In this document: piece by piece, positions 1 through 9,497 of the stretch
Numbering within the stretch: the stretch's first letter is position 1
Layout of the letters: each line of letters begins with the position of its first letter
Assembly: GCF_900660645.1 (NCBI RefSeq)
Contig: NZ_LR215036.1
Coordinates: 806,001 to 870,000, forward strand
Direction: 5' to 3'
Source: Mycoplasmopsis citelli
GTDB taxonomy: Bacteria > Bacillota_I > Bacilli_A > Mycoplasmatales > Metamycoplasmataceae
Length of the DNA stretch: 64,000 nucleotides
Made by a program: the position numbers and the translations under genes
Notes under the pieces: model-generated
What the model saw: only the letters and a program-made list of their open reading frames with translations
Database searches by the model: none
Told to the model about the DNA's origin: nothing

Positions 1-104
1 AACTACAAATAAACTACAAATAAACTACAAATAAACTACAAATAAACTACAAATAAACTACAAATAAACTACAAATAAACTACAAATAAACTACAAATAA
101 ACTA
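1..104. repeat. 11-bp tandem repeat (VNTR-like)
   Basis: Unit AACTACAAATA is repeated without interruption about 9.5 times and runs off the window edge, so the true array may be longer. The period is not a multiple of 3 and each 33-nt cycle contains a TAA, so the array is not coding. It lies upstream of the hsdM promoter region. Its copy number is likely to vary between isolates by slippage (inference). Confidence 0.9.
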
Positions 105-152
105 GATAATAACTTCTATTAATTAAATTAATATATATCACAAAATAAATTT

Positions 153-179
153 AAAATCGCATTTTGAAATGCGATTTTT
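153..179 (+). terminator. Hairpin AAAATCGCAT / ATGCGATTTT
   Basis: A 10-bp stem with a 6-nt loop followed by T residues probably ends a transcript from left of the window. The same stem sequence recurs at 49332-49356 and 56478-56502 in the accessory region. Confidence 0.65.
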
Positions 180-249
180 GTTCTATTTTAAAATATAAAG
201 GCCTTAAAACAAAAGCAATTTTTAAAGTTTTTATCAAATAGTCTTTTTG

Positions 250-255
250 TATAAT
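250..255 (+). promoter_or_regulatory. Extended -10 promoter of hsdM copy 1
   Basis: TGTATAAT is an extended -10 element about 70 nt before the GTG start. The second hsdM copy has the same TGTATAAT at 35152-35159. No clear -35 hexamer is visible. Confidence 0.5.
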
Positions 256-322
256 AATATATAAAGAAATTAAATTTTTAATTATTTAAAAATCCACAAT
301 AAATCATTTTAAGGAGAAAGAA

Positions 323-2385
323 GTGACAAAAGACACCAGCAAAAGACACAATCTATAGAATCCCTTATTGAATTCACATTTAATGGAATGTTAATAAAGG
401 ATTATGGATTAGATGTTAAGTTAGAGCAAGAAAGTCTAAATTTAGAAATAGATAATGCTCTAAATGAATACAAATCTAAAAATGGAGGATCAGGAGGAAA
501 TCGTCCTGATGCTAAATTACTACTTAAAAGTAAAAGCGGAAAATATTATCCTATTTTAATTGAATATAAAGGATATAAAAATAAACTTGAAAAATTAAAT
601 CCCAAAAGCGAAGTGGATAACTGAAACAAAAACAACGAACCAATATTTGAAAACATTAGAGATTATGCTGTTAATGGAGCGGTTCATTACGCAAATGCTT
701 TGCTTCATCTTACAAGTTACACCGATGTAATTGCCATTGGTGTGACAGGATCTAATAATCAATTTGGTGAATTAGAACCCCAAATTGGTGTTTATTATGT
801 TTCTAAAGAAAACTTTGGAATTGGCCAAAAAGTTGGAGAATACAGCGATTTATCATTTCTTAAAAAAGAACACTTTGATGAGTTTATTGACAAAGTTAAA
901 TTGCTATCTTTAACTGAAGAAGAAATTAAAGAATTACAAAACAAACGTGAAAAAGCTATTGATGCTAGTTTAATTAAACTCAATAATGATATTTTTAAAA
1001 ATGAAACCGGACTTTTGGAAAAAGACCGTATTTATTTAGTTGCAGCCACAATTATAGCTACTTTAGGAATTCCTGAAGAAGGATTATCATCCCTTTCTAA
1101 AAATGATTTAAATTCTTCAGAAGAAATGAACGAAAGAGATGGTGATATTCTTATTCGAAAAATTTCTAACTTTTTTGATAAGAAAAAAATTCCAAACATT
1201 AAAAAAGAACTTATTATAAGAACCTTAGAAAATACACTTAAATCTGAAAGGATTAATAAACCAGTTAATGGTGTAAGTCAACTTAAAAGAGTTTTTATTA
1301 AAATTGTTGATGATTTAGGTTTTTACTATAAAACAGGTCTTACCACCGATTTTACTGGTAAATTATTTAATGAAATGTATAGTTGATTGGGATTTACAAA
1401 AGATAAGCTTAATGATGTTGTTTTAACTCCTTCATATGTAGCCACTCTTTTAGCAAAACTTGCAAAAGTTAATAAAGATAGTTATGTTTGAGATTTTGCC
1501 ACCGGTTCAGGAGGTCTTTTAGTAGCTGCTCGAAATGAGATGATTGAAGATGCTAAAAGAAAAATCAAATCTCCTGAAATCTTAGCACAAAAAATCATTA
1601 GCATTAATGCAGAGCAACTCTTAGGAGTTGAACTTTTAGAAGAAATTTATATGCTTGCTGTTATTAATATGATTTTAATGGGGGATGGAAGTTCTAATAT
1701 TTTAAATAAAGATTCGTTGCTTGATTTTGAAGGAAATTATGAATTTGGAAAAGAAAACCAAAAATTCCCCGCAACTGCTTTTATTTTAAATCCGCCCTAT
1801 TCAGCATCTGGTAATGGAATGATTTTTGTTCAAAAAGCATTAAATTTAATGGATAAAGGATATGCTTCAATTATTATTCAAGCTTCAGCTGGAACCGGAA
1901 AAGCTAAATCATACAATCAAGCAATATTAGAAAAACACACCTTATTAGCAAGTATTAAAATGCCTATTGATATTTTTATTGGAAAATCAAGTGTACAAAC
2001 TTATATTTATGTTTTTAAAGTCGGCGAACCACACCATAAAGATAATATTGTGAAATTCATTGATTTTAGTTATGATGGATATACTCGAACCAATCGTAAA
2101 AAATCAAAAATTAATTTAGTAGATTCAGATAAAGCTAAACAAAGATATCAAGAAGTTGTTGATCTTGTACATTTTGGGAAGAAAAAACTTAAAATTTTTA
2201 ATGAAGACCAATATTTTGAAGGTTATATTAATCCGAAAAATGGAGCTGATTGAAATCAATCCAAACCTATAAAAAGAATTCCAGTTTTAAAAGATTTTAA
2301 AAATACTGTTTCTGATTTTCTAGCTTGAGAAGTTTCAAATTTAATCAAAAGTGAAAATCTAGAGGACGAAAATCTAAAAAAGTAA
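323..2385 (+). CDS. hsdM: Type I restriction-modification DNA methyltransferase subunit (HsdM), copy 1, out of frame at its 5' end
   Basis: N6-adenine methyltransferase subunit of a type I system. The SAM-binding segment DFATGSGG is near 1492-1515 and the catalytic NPPY is at 1789-1800. A good ribosome site (AAGGAG, 311-316) precedes a GTG at 323, but that frame stops at a TAG after 11 codons. The conserved body is open in the next frame through several TGA (Trp) codons to TAA at 2383-2385. The shift lies in a 13-bp tandem repeat (327-349); one extra unit would join start and body into about 691 aa. As sequenced, translation would need an internal start such as ATG 388. The gene ends on a slippery heptamer leading into hsdS. 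No hsdR gene is in the window. Copy 2 lies at 35.2 kb. Confidence 0.85.
327..349 (+). repeat. 13-bp tandem repeat in the hsdM1 5' coding end (putative phase switch)
   Basis: The unit CAAAAGACACCAG (327-339) is followed by a partial second copy (340-349). With the present count the GTG frame stops at once. Adding one 13-bp unit makes GTG read continuously through residues KRHQQKTQSIE into the methyltransferase body. That frame restoration was checked codon by codon; that it switches in vivo is inference. Confidence 0.6.
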
Positions 2386-2424
2386 ATATCTCACTGGAAA
2401 ATAAGTTAAATTTTGTCCAGTGAG
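2376..2424 (+). promoter_or_regulatory. Putative -1 programmed ribosomal frameshift signal between hsdM1 and hsdS1
   Basis: In the hsdM frame the last codons are CTA AAA AAG TAA, so the heptamer A_AAA_AAG (2376-2382) abuts the stop. After a 7-nt spacer, CTCACTGGA (2390-2398) pairs perfectly with TCCAGTGAG (2416-2424). A -1 slip enters the hsdS frame exactly. Heptamer, spacer length, stem and loop length (17 nt) are all kept in copy 2 at 37273-37321. The hairpin could alternatively hide or expose an hsdS initiation site. Confidence 0.6.
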
Positions 2425-3560
2425 AAGAATATAAAATCAGCGATTTATTTGAGGTAAAAACCTCTAGAGGTTTTGATGCTGGAAAGATGGATTTTGTTAA
2501 AAAATCTTCTAAAACTATTGAATTTATAGGTAGAAGCAAAGATAATTATGGAGTTCAAGGATATGTTAAAGAATTAAGTACCAAACCAAATGATCATAAT
2601 GTAATATCAGTAAATCAAATTGGATATGTGCATGCACAAATTAGAAAAAATCCTTGATATTCTAGTCAAAATATATTTATTTTATCTCCTAGAAATGTCG
2701 ATTTAATAAATTTAAGTGTTTTATCAGCTGTTAATAAATGATTAGAAAAATATACAGGAGGATATTCAAGCTATCCAACTTTAGAATCTTTGAAAACAGA
2801 CAAAATATGACTTCCGACAAAAAACGGAGAAATTGATTTTAAATTTATCAATGAACTAACAAAAGAGCTGGAAGCTCAAAGAATCGCTGAGCTGGAAGCT
2901 CAAAGAATCGCTGAGCTGGAAGCTTATTTAACTGCTACAGGTCTTAAAGATTTTAATTTAACTAAGGAAGAAGACTTAGCGATAAGAAGACTATCAAATA
3001 ATTTAGGCTCTAATGTTTTAGATATAAAATGAAGCGAATTCAAAATTAATGATTTGTTTGAAGTGAATTCAAGTAAAAAAACATTTAACGCAAATAAACT
3101 TAATATTTACAAAAAGCAAGAAAATGGCTTATTACCTTATGTAACTAGAACTTCAAAAACAAATGGTATTGTAGGATTTATTAAGGAAAATATTAATTTT
3201 TCAAATCCTGGAGATTCTCTAACATTTGGACAAGACACATTTAAGGTTTTCTATCAAAAGCAAGATTTTTTTACAGGCAATAATATTAAGATTTTACTCC
3301 CTAAATTCAAGCAAATGACAAATTATAAATTAAGATTTATTTCGTTGTGTTTACAAAAATCTGTAGAAAAATTATCTTGAGGAACTAATTCAGATTTTGA
3401 TTTTATAAATAATATTAAATTTCATTTACCCACAAAAAACGGAGAAATTGATTTTGAATTTATGGAAACTTTAATTTCAGCAGTTCAAAAATTAGTTATT
3501 AAAGATGTTGTCAAATGAGCAGATAAAAGAATTGAATATACTAAGCAAATAGTCCAATAA
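2382..3560 (+). CDS. hsdS: Type I specificity subunit (HsdS), in the -1 frame relative to hsdM1
   Basis: DNA-recognition subunit with the usual two half-modules. Each target-recognition domain begins with a related motif, EEYKISDLFEV near 2425 and SEFKINDLFEV near 3030, and each is followed by a helical segment after a repeated LPTKNGEIDF motif. The first helix carries 2.5 copies of an 8-residue repeat (2865-2924). Counted from the slip point the protein has 392 aa, normal for HsdS. There is no ATG, GTG or TTG before the conserved start, and the frame is open back into the end of hsdM, so it is most simply made as an HsdM-HsdS fusion by -1 frameshifting. The start is uncertain. Confidence 0.8.
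2865..2924 (+). repeat. 24-bp in-frame repeat in the HsdS helical linker
   Basis: Two complete units and a half unit encode ELEAQRIA, ELEAQRIA and ELEA. The first two units are identical in DNA, so slippage can add or remove 8 residues in frame. In EcoR124-type HsdS proteins, a change in the number of a short linker repeat changes the spacer length of the recognition site. Confidence 0.85.
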
Positions 3561-3564
3561 ATTC

Positions 3565-3594
3565 AAACAATAGCACTGTTGCTATTGTTTTTAT
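3565..3594 (+). terminator. Terminator of the hsdM1-hsdS1 unit
   Basis: The 11-bp stem AAACAATAGCA / TGCTATTGTTT with a 4-nt loop, followed by T residues, begins 5 nt after the hsdS stop. Confidence 0.8.
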
Positions 3595-3622
3595 AAATTT
3601 AATTTCTTTATAAAATAAAGAA

Positions 3623-3628
3623 TATAAT
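3623..3628 (+). promoter_or_regulatory. -10 box of the lipoprotein at 3639
   Basis: TATAAT ends 10 nt before the ATG, so the mRNA would have almost no leader. No Shine-Dalgarno sequence is present. Confidence 0.6.
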
Positions 3629-3638
3629 TATTAGCATT

Positions 3639-5702
3639 ATGAAAAAGGCTTTATTCAAAAAAATTCTTTTAACTATCCCTTTAACTTTAAGTGTTGTTGC
3701 AACATCTGCAAGTTGCAGTTTTTTTGAAGATTTAAAAACAAAAAAAACCCCTCCTACTGTTGAAACCAGAAATAATTTTGCAGCTGTAAATTTAAGTGAT
3801 CTTAAATTGTTAACAAAATATGTTGATTTTAATGATAAGGATACTTCTCCACACCGTATTGTTCCTATTACTGAAGAAGAAACTTTTCTTGTTAATCAAG
3901 ATAATTTAACTGATCAAGAAAAAGAAAAAATTCTTAAAGAGCTTAATTCTACTGTTGAAGATTTTCAAAAAGTAGAAGAAAAAGAAGATACTGATAAACG
4001 TTTTTATTTGCAATTTGTTGAGCCTTATACAGGAGTAGCTTTTAAAGAATATTCATATGCAACTGATGAAAACGGCGTTCATAGATATATGTTAGGAAAA
4101 AATGCGTTAGTTAAATTTGCTCAAGAATTCAAGCGAAAAGTTCCTTTTGGACCAGAAGTTCACCAACTTCAAGGAATTAATATTAATGATTTTACTGTAA
4201 TTCCAGCTTCTGCAAATGGAGTGTATGTTACCCAAAATAAAAACATTTATTTAAATGGATATTTACTCCTTGAAAAAGGAATTGGACTTTATGCAATAAT
4301 GAGTGCTTTAATGGGAACTTTATTTCATGAATATATTCACCACTGGGCTAATAGTTATGCTCAAGTAGGATTGCTTATTGATAAATACGGTAATTCTAAA
4401 GATCGTTACAATAATGCTAGAATTATTTATCATGGTGCCTCTGAGGAAAATCATGGTTCAGAAGTGCAACTTTGAAATGGATATTTTACTGAAGAATTTA
4501 AAAACCTTTTAAATTGGAATGTTAATTTAAAAGCAGATCTTTCTGGAAATCGTTCTTATGATCAAGCACCTCAACTTTATAAAAATAAGTATTTAAGTAG
4601 TATCTTTTCTCCAAGCGAATTATGAACTTATGCTAATAGTTATGAGGATAAATTCAATTTACTAAACGATGCTAATATTTTATATTCAACTGATGGAAAT
4701 TTTAAAATTGGACCTGCTAATATTAAATATATTTACTCATTAACTGAATCGGTTGCTCGTGAATATACAAAATATGCATTTGAGAATTATTATCAACTCA
4801 ATAGTGGGCTTTCAAGAAGTTCCGAAGAAAATAAAAACTATTTTTTTAGTTGATTCGGAAGCACTATTGGTACAAATGATCGAGTAGCATTACTTACTTA
4901 TGGTGCAGGGAATGACTGACTTAGAACTTATTTAACTCCTTCAACAGTAGCTTATACAAATAAAGGGTTTAATCAAGATGATTATTTAGCCTTTCCAAAT
5001 ACTGTTTTTCCTTTTAATTACAAAGGAAGACTTACTGATAATAATCAAGATTATGATTCATCAAGACTTTATACTTTAAAAGAAGAATTTAAAAACAATC
5101 GTTCAAAACCTTTTTATAAGCTTTTCCTAGATACAATGGGATATGGAAAAGCAATTGCTCAAATTTTTCCTAAAACCATTTGAAAATGAGAAGATAAAAT
5201 TACTGATACTCACAAATTACACGAAAAATTGTGAACTGATAGTGTTGCACGAAATTTTGTCAAATTTAGCGGATATTTAAAAGATAAGCAAGAAAGTGGT
5301 TTTGCAATTGTTTCAAGCAATGGAAATATTACTAGCACAAAATTTCAGTATCAAGATACTTTTAATTTCTTTGGTAAAAGTGCATTTGATCAAGGTGCAT
5401 CAATTTTAGATCCTGATGAAAGAGAAGAACAATTACAAACTAGATTATACCCAGATGCTGATGAAGTCTATTATCCATATACTACTGATAATTATGTTAA
5501 TTTAAAGGAAAATGATAAAATTTATTTCTGAAAAGATCTTAATAATGATGGGAAAGCTCAACGTAATGAAATTGATTTTAAGAAAGCTATTTCAATTCCT
5601 AAATTTAGAAGAGTTACTAACAATCAAGGAAGTGATGGAGCTTCAAATAAAGATATTTATTTAGAAAATGAAAACGGAACTATAACAGCAAAAATAATTT
5701 AA
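3639..5702 (+). CDS. Lipoprotein with HExxH zinc-metallopeptidase motif
   Basis: 687 aa. A positively charged N-terminus and hydrophobic segment end in ATSASC, a lipobox, so the mature protein is probably anchored outside the cell by a lipidated Cys. HEYIHH at residues 230-235 matches the HExxH zinc motif and lies in a hydrophobic helix. A later SLTESVAREY segment could provide a third ligand. The C-terminal part is long and polar, and the segment near residue 630 (DLNNDGKAQRNEIDF) resembles a calcium-binding loop. It is monocistronic between terminators. It resembles mycoplasma surface metalloproteases, but the substrate is unknown. Several internal TGA codons encode Trp. Confidence 0.7.
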
Positions 5703-5713
5703 ATTAGACATTC

Positions 5714-5739
5714 AAAAAAGGCAAAAAATTGTCTTTTTT
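5714..5739. terminator. Bidirectional terminator between convergent genes
   Basis: AAAAAAGGCA pairs with TGTCTTTTTT (one G-T pair) in the short gap between the + strand lipoprotein gene and the - strand tmcAL. A/T tracts flank both sides, so it can serve both. Confidence 0.65.
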
Positions 5740-5747
5740 AATCTAAT

Positions 5748-6659
5748 TTATTTTTTAATTCTTTTTAAAACAAACAAATATGCACGTTTTATGCGAGAAG
5801 CAGTATATCTTCTGCTTACACAATTTTCAATAAAGGTATCATAATCAGGTGAATTAATTTGTTTTTTAAAAAGATTTTCCATTCCTTCGGAAATCATTTT
5901 ATAACCCGCAAGAGTTTGTGCAGGTGTATTTTTAATAATGCGTTGAAATTTTGGATATGTTTGCTGAATTTGTCTATTAGAAATATCTTTTAATTTAACT
6001 GGAGTAAATGGAGAAATATCTTCATTTTTTGCAACCATTTGACGAATTTTACTTGCACTAGCAAAATTATTTGTGGTTTGTTCACTATGAAAATCAATGG
6101 TTCGTTTAATAGCTATTGGAGTAATTGGTAAATTTTCATTAACAATGGTTTTAACATATTCAATTCCTAAAATATCATTTGGCATAGAAATATTACTTCC
6201 AGTTAGATCTTGAAGTGCTAAATTTGTGGCTCGTGGAAAACTCAAACCTTTTTGCTTGAGATATTTTTTTACTAATTGGTCATACTCAGGCTTGTTATTT
6301 TTTAAAATATTAGCAATTTTTAACAAATTCTTTGCATCTCCACTTTCACTACCAAAAACTAGATAATTTATTCCTTTTTTAGCTAATTTTAAAACACTTT
6401 CACGAGCAAAAATATGGGCAGCTTGTGCGGAAATGTTTATTTTTAGCTTTATAAATTTATTTACTCCATATTTTTTTGCAATTTTTTTTCTTTTATATCA
6501 AGACATGCAAATATAATCACCTCTTTGCGAATATTTATGTGACATTGCTACAAAAATTTTGCAATTAGGAAACATTTGTTTAATAAGTTGCAATTGATAA
6601 ATATGACCATTGTGAAATGGATTATATTCAGCAACAATTCCAATTTTAACGTATTTCAT
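5748..6659 (-). CDS. tmcAL: tRNA(Met) cytidine acetate ligase TmcAL (YlbM family)
   Basis: 303 aa. The N-terminus reads [13 protein letters not shown], the nucleotide-binding signature of the YlbM/TmcAL nucleotidyltransferase-like family. It is followed by [12 protein letters not shown] (family: VVMSGNFVQRG) and later by [10 protein letters not shown] and NDILGIEY blocks. In Bacillus this enzyme uses acetate and ATP to make N4-acetylcytidine at the wobble base of elongator tRNA-Met. It is shorter than typical Firmicute homologues (about 400 aa) at the C-terminus, which ends in a basic [16 protein letters not shown] tail. It is downstream of asnS on the same strand, with a terminator between them. 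One TGA (Trp) interrupts a standard-code reading. Confidence 0.85.
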
Positions 6660-6676
6660 TATAAAAATTGTATATA

Positions 6677-6701
6677 AAAAAATTAGCTTAGCTAATTTTT
6701 T
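6677..6701 (-). terminator. Terminator of asnS
   Basis: The 11-bp stem AAAAAATTAGC / GCTAATTTTTT with a 3-nt loop overlaps the asnS stop codon. The U tract is on the minus strand, which separates asnS from tmcAL, whose ATG is 18 bp further on. Confidence 0.7.
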
Positions 6702-8052
6702 ACATACGAATATTACCTGAAGTTCTTGGATAAGGAATCACATCTCTAATATTTTCAACCCCAGTTATATACATAACAAGACGTTCAAAACCAATTCCAA
6801 ATCCGGCAGAACCAACATTCCCAAATCTTCTAAGATCTAAATATCATTGTAAATCTTCTTTATTAATCCCAAGTTCGTTTATTCGGGTAGTAAGTTTATT
6901 AATATCGTTTTCTCTTTGACTTCCACCTACAAGTTCTCCAACACCTGGAACTAGTAAATCAAATGAAGCAACTGTTTTACCATCATCATTTTGTTTCATG
7001 TAAAAAGCTTTAAAATCTTTAGGAAAATTAACTACAGCAATAGGAGCTTTGTAAATTACTTCAGTTAGATATTTTTCGTGTTCAGTAGCCAAATCAAGAC
7101 CAAATTTAATATCTTGATTTTCAAAAAGGTGCTTAACTTGTGCTAATTGGTCAATTGCATCATTATATTCAACAATTTTTAATGGTGTATTAAGAAATTC
7201 CTCGATTCGATTAATTAAACTATTATCTAAGTTATCATTTAAATACTGAATTTCGTCTTTATTTTTAAATAAAGTATTACGAATAACTACTTTAAGTAAA
7301 TCATCTGCAAGAGCAATATCATCATAAAGATCATAAAAAGCCACTTCAGGTTCAATCATTCAAAATTCAGCTAAATGACGTTTAGTATTTGATTTTTCTG
7401 CACGAAAAGTTGGAGCAAAAGTATAAATTTTTTGCAATCCAAGTGCAGCAGATTCACCATGAAGTTGTCCAGTTACCCCCAAGGTTGCTTTTTTATCTTT
7501 TCCAAAAAATGGCTCTTTATCACCATCATTAACGTTGAAGGTTTCTCCGGCTCCTTCTCCATCGTTGCTAGTAATAATTGGCGAATTCATGTAATAAAAA
7601 TCTCTTTGCATAAAGTAGCGGTGTACTTCATGGGCTAAAGTTGAACGAACAAGCATAATTGCTCTAAGTAAATTAGTACGGTGTCTTAAGTGTGGAAGTT
7701 CTCTTAAAGTTTCAAGTTTAATTTCTTGGTTTTGAATTGGATAATCTTCATCAGCAACTGAATATTTAATTATTTTAGTTGCTTCAAGCTCAATTGGTTG
7801 TTGAGCTTGTGGGGTTTCTTTTAAAATTCCTTCAACAACTATTCCTGAACCATTTTTAAGCTTATCAAGTAATTCAAAGTCAAAACTTTGATCTTTAAAT
7901 ACTACTTGAAGTGATTTAATAGTTGACCCATCATTTATTGAAATAAATCTCACTTTTTTATTTCCACGGTTTGAAACAACCCACCCTTGTAATTGATAAG
8001 TTCTATTATTAAAATATTTAGGTCTTTGTAATATTTTTTTAACTGAAAACAT
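6700..8052 (-). CDS. asnS: Asparaginyl-tRNA synthetase
   Basis: 450 aa, normal length for bacterial AsnRS. An N-terminal OB-fold anticodon-binding domain (about residues 1-110; [20 protein letters not shown]) is followed by a class II catalytic core with [12 protein letters not shown], motif 2 ([20 protein letters not shown]) and motif 3 near the C-terminus ([13 protein letters not shown]). It attaches Asn to tRNA-Asn in the cytoplasm. It is preceded by AAGGAAG at suitable spacing and follows the GNAT gene by 44 bp, so the two are probably cotranscribed. One TGA (Trp) lies before WMIEPEVAF and another near the C-terminus. Confidence 0.95.
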
Positions 8053-8096
8053 TTTCTTCCTTTTAATTTTTTATAATTCTAAAATTATATAGATTT

Positions 8097-8915
8097 TTAA
8101 GGGTTTTTTACTAAAACAACAAAGTCTCCAATAACTTCAAAGCCAATTTTTTCATACAATTTACCTGCATGGATGTTATTTCAAAACAAAATTGGGGTTT
8201 TGTTTGAATTTAAAATATTATTGCATAAATTTAAGAGACAATCAAAAGCATAACCCTTTTGACGTTCATCAATATTAGTAAAAACCCTTCCTATCATTAC
8301 TGCTTGTTTAGTTACTGCTGAAGAAGCTGCATGTGCAAGAATTTGATGAGAATTTCTAATAACATATCCAAAATATGATCCGCTGTTAAAAGCACTTTGC
8401 AAATATTTTGGATCATTTAATTTTTCTCCAAGTCCTTCAAATTCAGCAATTTGTTTGCTAGCTTTAATAATTAAAGGAATATCTTCAAGCTTGATTTTTT
8501 TAGATTTTAAGTTTGCTTGTGAATAAATTTGTTTAAACTTTTGTTTATTTATTTTCATAAAAGTTTCTTGATAAAGTGAATAATTAAATCCAAATTTTTG
8601 GAGTAAATTCAAAAGTTTTTGATATTTTATTCCAACTAGTAAAATATTTAAAACATTATGATTTTTGACAATTTCAATAAAAGATTGCTCATCAAAATGC
8701 TCATCTTTTAAATAAATAACTAAATTTCCAAAAAAATATAAAATAACATCTTTCAAAGGGCCTTCATTTACATAAGTAAAAACATCATTATCAGCAAAAA
8801 GACCAAAGTTTTCAATATCAGAAATTAAAAAAGTATTTAAAAATGGTTCATTTTGATATAAAAAATCTAAAATTTGGTCTTTTTGAATTTTTTGAGCAGG
8901 AATAAATTTTCGCAT
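8097..8915 (-). CDS. GNAT-family N-acetyltransferase-like protein
   Basis: 272 aa. The C-terminal half has the GNAT pattern: GRVFTNIDERQKGYAFDCLLN (pyrophosphate-binding region, with RQKGYA in place of R/QxxGxG/A), then a beta-strand ILFWNN and the closing YEKIGFEVIGDF motif. The N-terminal half is divergent and may bind the acceptor. The substrate is unknown. The promoter -10 sits 6 nt before the ATG, predicting a leaderless mRNA, and the gene appears to lead the transcript into asnS. Confidence 0.75.
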
Positions 8916-8921
8916 GTTCTA

Positions 8922-8927
8922 ATTATA
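8922..8927 (-). promoter_or_regulatory. -10 box for the GNAT-asnS transcript
   Basis: TATAAT on the minus strand lies only 6 nt before the ATG at 8915, so transcription would begin at or next to the start codon. Confidence 0.6.
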
Positions 8928-8972
8928 TTTATTTTCAAATCTTTTAAAAACCAAATAAAACTGGAAAAAATG

Positions 8973-8986
8973 TGGAAAAATATCCA
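8973..8986. promoter_or_regulatory. Operator-like inverted repeat TGGAAAAATATCCA
   Basis: This imperfect palindrome matches the TGTGGAA-type elements at 17872, 19884 and 22489. It sits between the divergent GNAT promoter and a + strand promoter at 8991-9020. It has shorter arms than the others, so it is a weaker member. Confidence 0.35.
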
Positions 8987-8990
8987 TTTT

Positions 8991-9020
8991 TTGCTTCGAA
9001 AACTGCGAAAACTTTATAAT
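8991..9020 (+). promoter_or_regulatory. Promoter of the candidate small RNA
   Basis: TTGCTT (8991-8996), an 18-bp spacer and TATAAT (9015-9020) form a good sigma-70-type promoter with no protein gene behind it. Confidence 0.6.
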
Positions 9021-9026
9021 TATTAT

Positions 9027-9250
9027 GAGATCCATCAGTTGATCTCCTCTTTCTTTTAGAAAGAGTATACTCGCTTAATATTTTCTAACATACTTATTTT
9101 ATTATTTACTTAGAGTTTCTATCTGGAACCATCGATATTTATAGATTTTAATACATAAGACTTTCATCTCTCTCGTTTTTTTCTTCTTATATAATATTAT
9201 CTATACTTTTTTATATGTTTTGGAAAATGCACTTTAGTGCATTTTCTTTT
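9027..9250 (+). ncRNA. Candidate structured small RNA, about 220 nt
   Basis: The interval starts at the expected +1 of a good promoter and ends in a strong hairpin, GAAAATGCACT / AGTGCATTTTC (9223-9246), with T residues after it. The 5' end can form two consecutive hairpins, GAGATC / GATCTC and CTCTTTC / GAAAGAG. No reading frame with a ribosome site is present. I do not recognise it as tmRNA, RNase P RNA, 4.5S RNA or 6S RNA. Confidence 0.45.
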
Positions 9251-9268
9251 ATTTATTTTAAAAAATAA

Positions 9269-9290
9269 AAAACACCAGATAAGGTGTTTT
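9269..9290 (-). terminator. Terminator of tRNA-Gly
   Basis: AAAACACC / GGTGTTTT with a 6-nt loop and a minus-strand U tract lies downstream of the tRNA gene. Confidence 0.65.
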
Positions 9291-9307
9291 AAGGACACAA
9301 TATGATT

Positions 9308-9381
9308 TGGAGCGAGTGAAGGGAATCGAACCCTCACAGTCAGCTTGGAAGGCTGAAGTTCTACCATTAAACTACACTCGC
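9308..9381 (-). tRNA. tRNA-Gly (anticodon TCC)
   Basis: The cloverleaf reads on the minus strand. The 7-bp acceptor stem is GCGAGTG / CACTCGC, the T-loop contains GGTTCGATTCC, and the anticodon loop CTTCCAA gives anticodon TCC. The 3' CCA is encoded (9308-9310). A TATAAT lies about 20 nt upstream. Confidence 0.93.
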
Positions 9382-9485
9382 ATTATTTTGTTGCCTTATA
9401 ATTATAATACAAAAACAAAAAATACAAATATTTTTCAGAATTTTTTGTTTTTATCTTCAATTTAAGCAAATAAGTAATATTAAAC

Positions 9486-9491
9486 TATAAT
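9486..9491 (+). promoter_or_regulatory. -10 box of uvrB
   Basis: TATAAT ends 6 nt before the uvrB ATG and there is no Shine-Dalgarno sequence. The mRNA is predicted to be leaderless. Confidence 0.6.
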
Positions 9492-9497
9492 TAAAAT

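Noticed and set aside
1-104. Regular repeats at the left edge as a CRISPR array
   Set aside because: The 11-bp units are directly adjacent, with no spacers and no cas genes in the window.
8874-9059. Plus-strand ORF over the GNAT gene start
   Set aside because: It is mostly antisense to the GNAT N-terminus and runs through the small-RNA promoter, with no ribosome site or protein-like composition.
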